Position numbers and translations under genes: made by a program. From contig CAHJWV010000200.1 in the NCBI GenBank assembly GCA_903643055.1, forward strand, positions 1-5,550: a stretch of DNA of 5,550 bases, read 5' to 3'. The notes below the pieces were generated by a model. That model was not told the DNA's origin and did not search any database. It saw only the letters and a program-made list of their open reading frames with translations. The number at the start of each line of letters is the position of its first letter. The stretch's first letter is position 1. The stretch comes from Burkholderiales bacterium (lineage in GTDB: Bacteria > Pseudomonadota > Gammaproteobacteria > Burkholderiales > Burkholderiaceae). Below are positions 4,841-5,550 of this stretch, piece by piece.

Positions 4841-5550
4841 CACAGGCTCCGCGCCACCGGCCGCTCATTGCGGCTGCGTGCCCACAGCCAGAGCGCGATG
4901 CCCGCCACGATCATCGGCAGCGACAGCCATTGCCCCTGGCTCAGGCCCAGGGCACGCAAGCCGAGGAAGCTGTCGGGCTCACGGAAGTATTCGGCGATGA
5001 AGCGGCAGATGCCATAACCGATCAGAAACACGGCGCCGACCTGCCCGGTCGCGCGCGGCTTGCGCGAGTAGAGCCACAGCACGACAAACAGCAGCAGGCC
5101 TTCCAGCGCGAACTGATAGAGCTGCGACGGGTGGCGTGGCTGCATGCTGCCCGATTGCGGAAACACCATGCCCCAGGGCAGGCTCGGGTCGCTGAAGCGG
5201 CCCCACAGCTCGCCGTTGATGAAGTTGCCAATGCGCCCGGAGGCCAAGCCCGTCGGCACGCACGGCGCGATCAGGTCCAGCACCTCGAACACCGGCCGCT
5301 TGCGGCTGCGGGCGAACAGGAACATCGCCGTCATCACGCCGAGCAGGCCGCCATGAAAGGCCATGCCGCCCTTCCAGACCGCGAAGCTCTCCAGCGGGTT
5401 GCCGGCGTAATAGCCGGGCTTGTAGAAGAGCACATAGCCCAGCCGGCCGCCGATCACGACACCCAGCACGCCGTAGAACAGCAGGTCTTCGACGTCGCGC
5501 CGAGTCCAGCCGGCTTGCACATAAGGCGTCTGCTTGGCGCGCAGCGAAGC
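4840..5550 (-). CDS. lgt: Prolipoprotein diacylglyceryl transferase (5' end missing)
   Basis: Lgt moves the diacylglyceryl group from phosphatidylglycerol onto the lipobox cysteine of prolipoproteins, the first step of lipoprotein maturation, in the inner membrane. The window holds 236 codons plus the stop; the frame is open to the right edge, and by family length roughly the first 40-50 residues are missing. Seen in order are [10 protein letters not shown], the HGGLLG motif (5355-5338), the family signature [14 protein letters not shown] (5238-5197) and [13 protein letters not shown] near the end. The His of HGGLLG and the Arg of GRIGN are 40 residues apart, as for the essential His103 and Arg143 of E. 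coli; the counterparts of Asn146, Glu151 and Gly154 are present too. Several hydrophobic spans fit the multi-pass topology. A GTG at 5520 is internal and is not the true start. TssJ in this window is a predicted substrate. Confidence 0.98.
   Translation of the reverse strand, partial: ASLRAKQTPYVQAGWTRRDVEDLLFYGVLGVVIGGRLGYVLFYKPGYYAGNPLESFAVWKGGMAFHGGLLGVMTAMFLFARSRKRPVFEVLDLIAPCVPTGLASGRIGNFINGELWGRFSDPSLPWGMVFPQSGSMQPRHPSQLYQFALEGLLLFVVLWLYSRKPRATGQVGAVFLIGYGICRFIAEYFREPDSFLGLRALGLSQGQWLSLPMIVAGIALWLWARSRNERPVARSL

Noticed and set aside
4205..5017. 270-codon plus-strand ORF opposite dnaQ and the end of lgt
   Set aside because: It spans two real genes on the other strand and has no recognisable domain; an antisense shadow.
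1..5550. CRISPR arrays, insertion sequences, attachment sites, toxin-antitoxin pairs or phage genes
   Set aside because: No regularly spaced repeats, transposase motifs, long terminal inverted repeats, or duplication of the tRNA 3' end were seen.

Overview
The window looks like the chromosome of a betaproteobacterium of the order Burkholderiales, probably from the Rubrivivax/Leptothrix-like group that makes PEP-CTERM proteins. This is inferred from the high GC content, a tRNA-Val with a CAC anticodon, the Burkholderiales-like Lgt, DnaQ and TssJ/K sequences, and a type VI secretion locus close to a PEP-CTERM protein. No database search was possible, so the exact genus is open. I do not see a new multi-gene system here.

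Layout: every recognisable gene except one small membrane protein lies on the minus strand, so the genome reads from right to left. At the right edge is lgt (prolipoprotein diacylglyceryl transferase, its first few dozen codons outside the window). It is followed without a gap by dnaQ (proofreading subunit of DNA polymerase III) and then by a tRNA-Val(CAC) gene. A 416-base gene-free stretch (3585-4000) holds two hairpins, one with terminator character, and a good candidate sigma-70 promoter overlapping a palindrome. That promoter faces a gene for an exported PEP-CTERM surface protein (2877-3584). On the opposite strand at 2454-2735 is a 93-residue basic protein with one membrane segment and no assigned function. 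From 2172 leftward comes the edge of a type VI secretion cluster: tssJ (outer-membrane lipoprotein), tssK (baseplate adaptor) and the first 63 codons of tssL (inner-membrane anchor).

How the genes relate: TssJ, TssK and TssL belong to one machine. TssJ and TssL, with TssM (expected just outside the left edge), form the trans-envelope complex, and TssK connects it to the cytoplasmic baseplate. TssJ carries a lipobox, so it is itself a predicted substrate of an Lgt enzyme such as the one encoded at the other end of the window; this is a functional link, not an operon. lgt and dnaQ share bases at their junction and are probably co-transcribed, perhaps with the tRNA.

Points for a second look: the promoter/palindrome in front of the PEP-CTERM gene, a nine-codon ORF overlapping the tssK start in the ATGA manner, the unusually long hydrophilic tail after the PEP-CTERM anchor, and the 112-base tssK-tssL gap with short direct repeats and no visible ribosome binding site.
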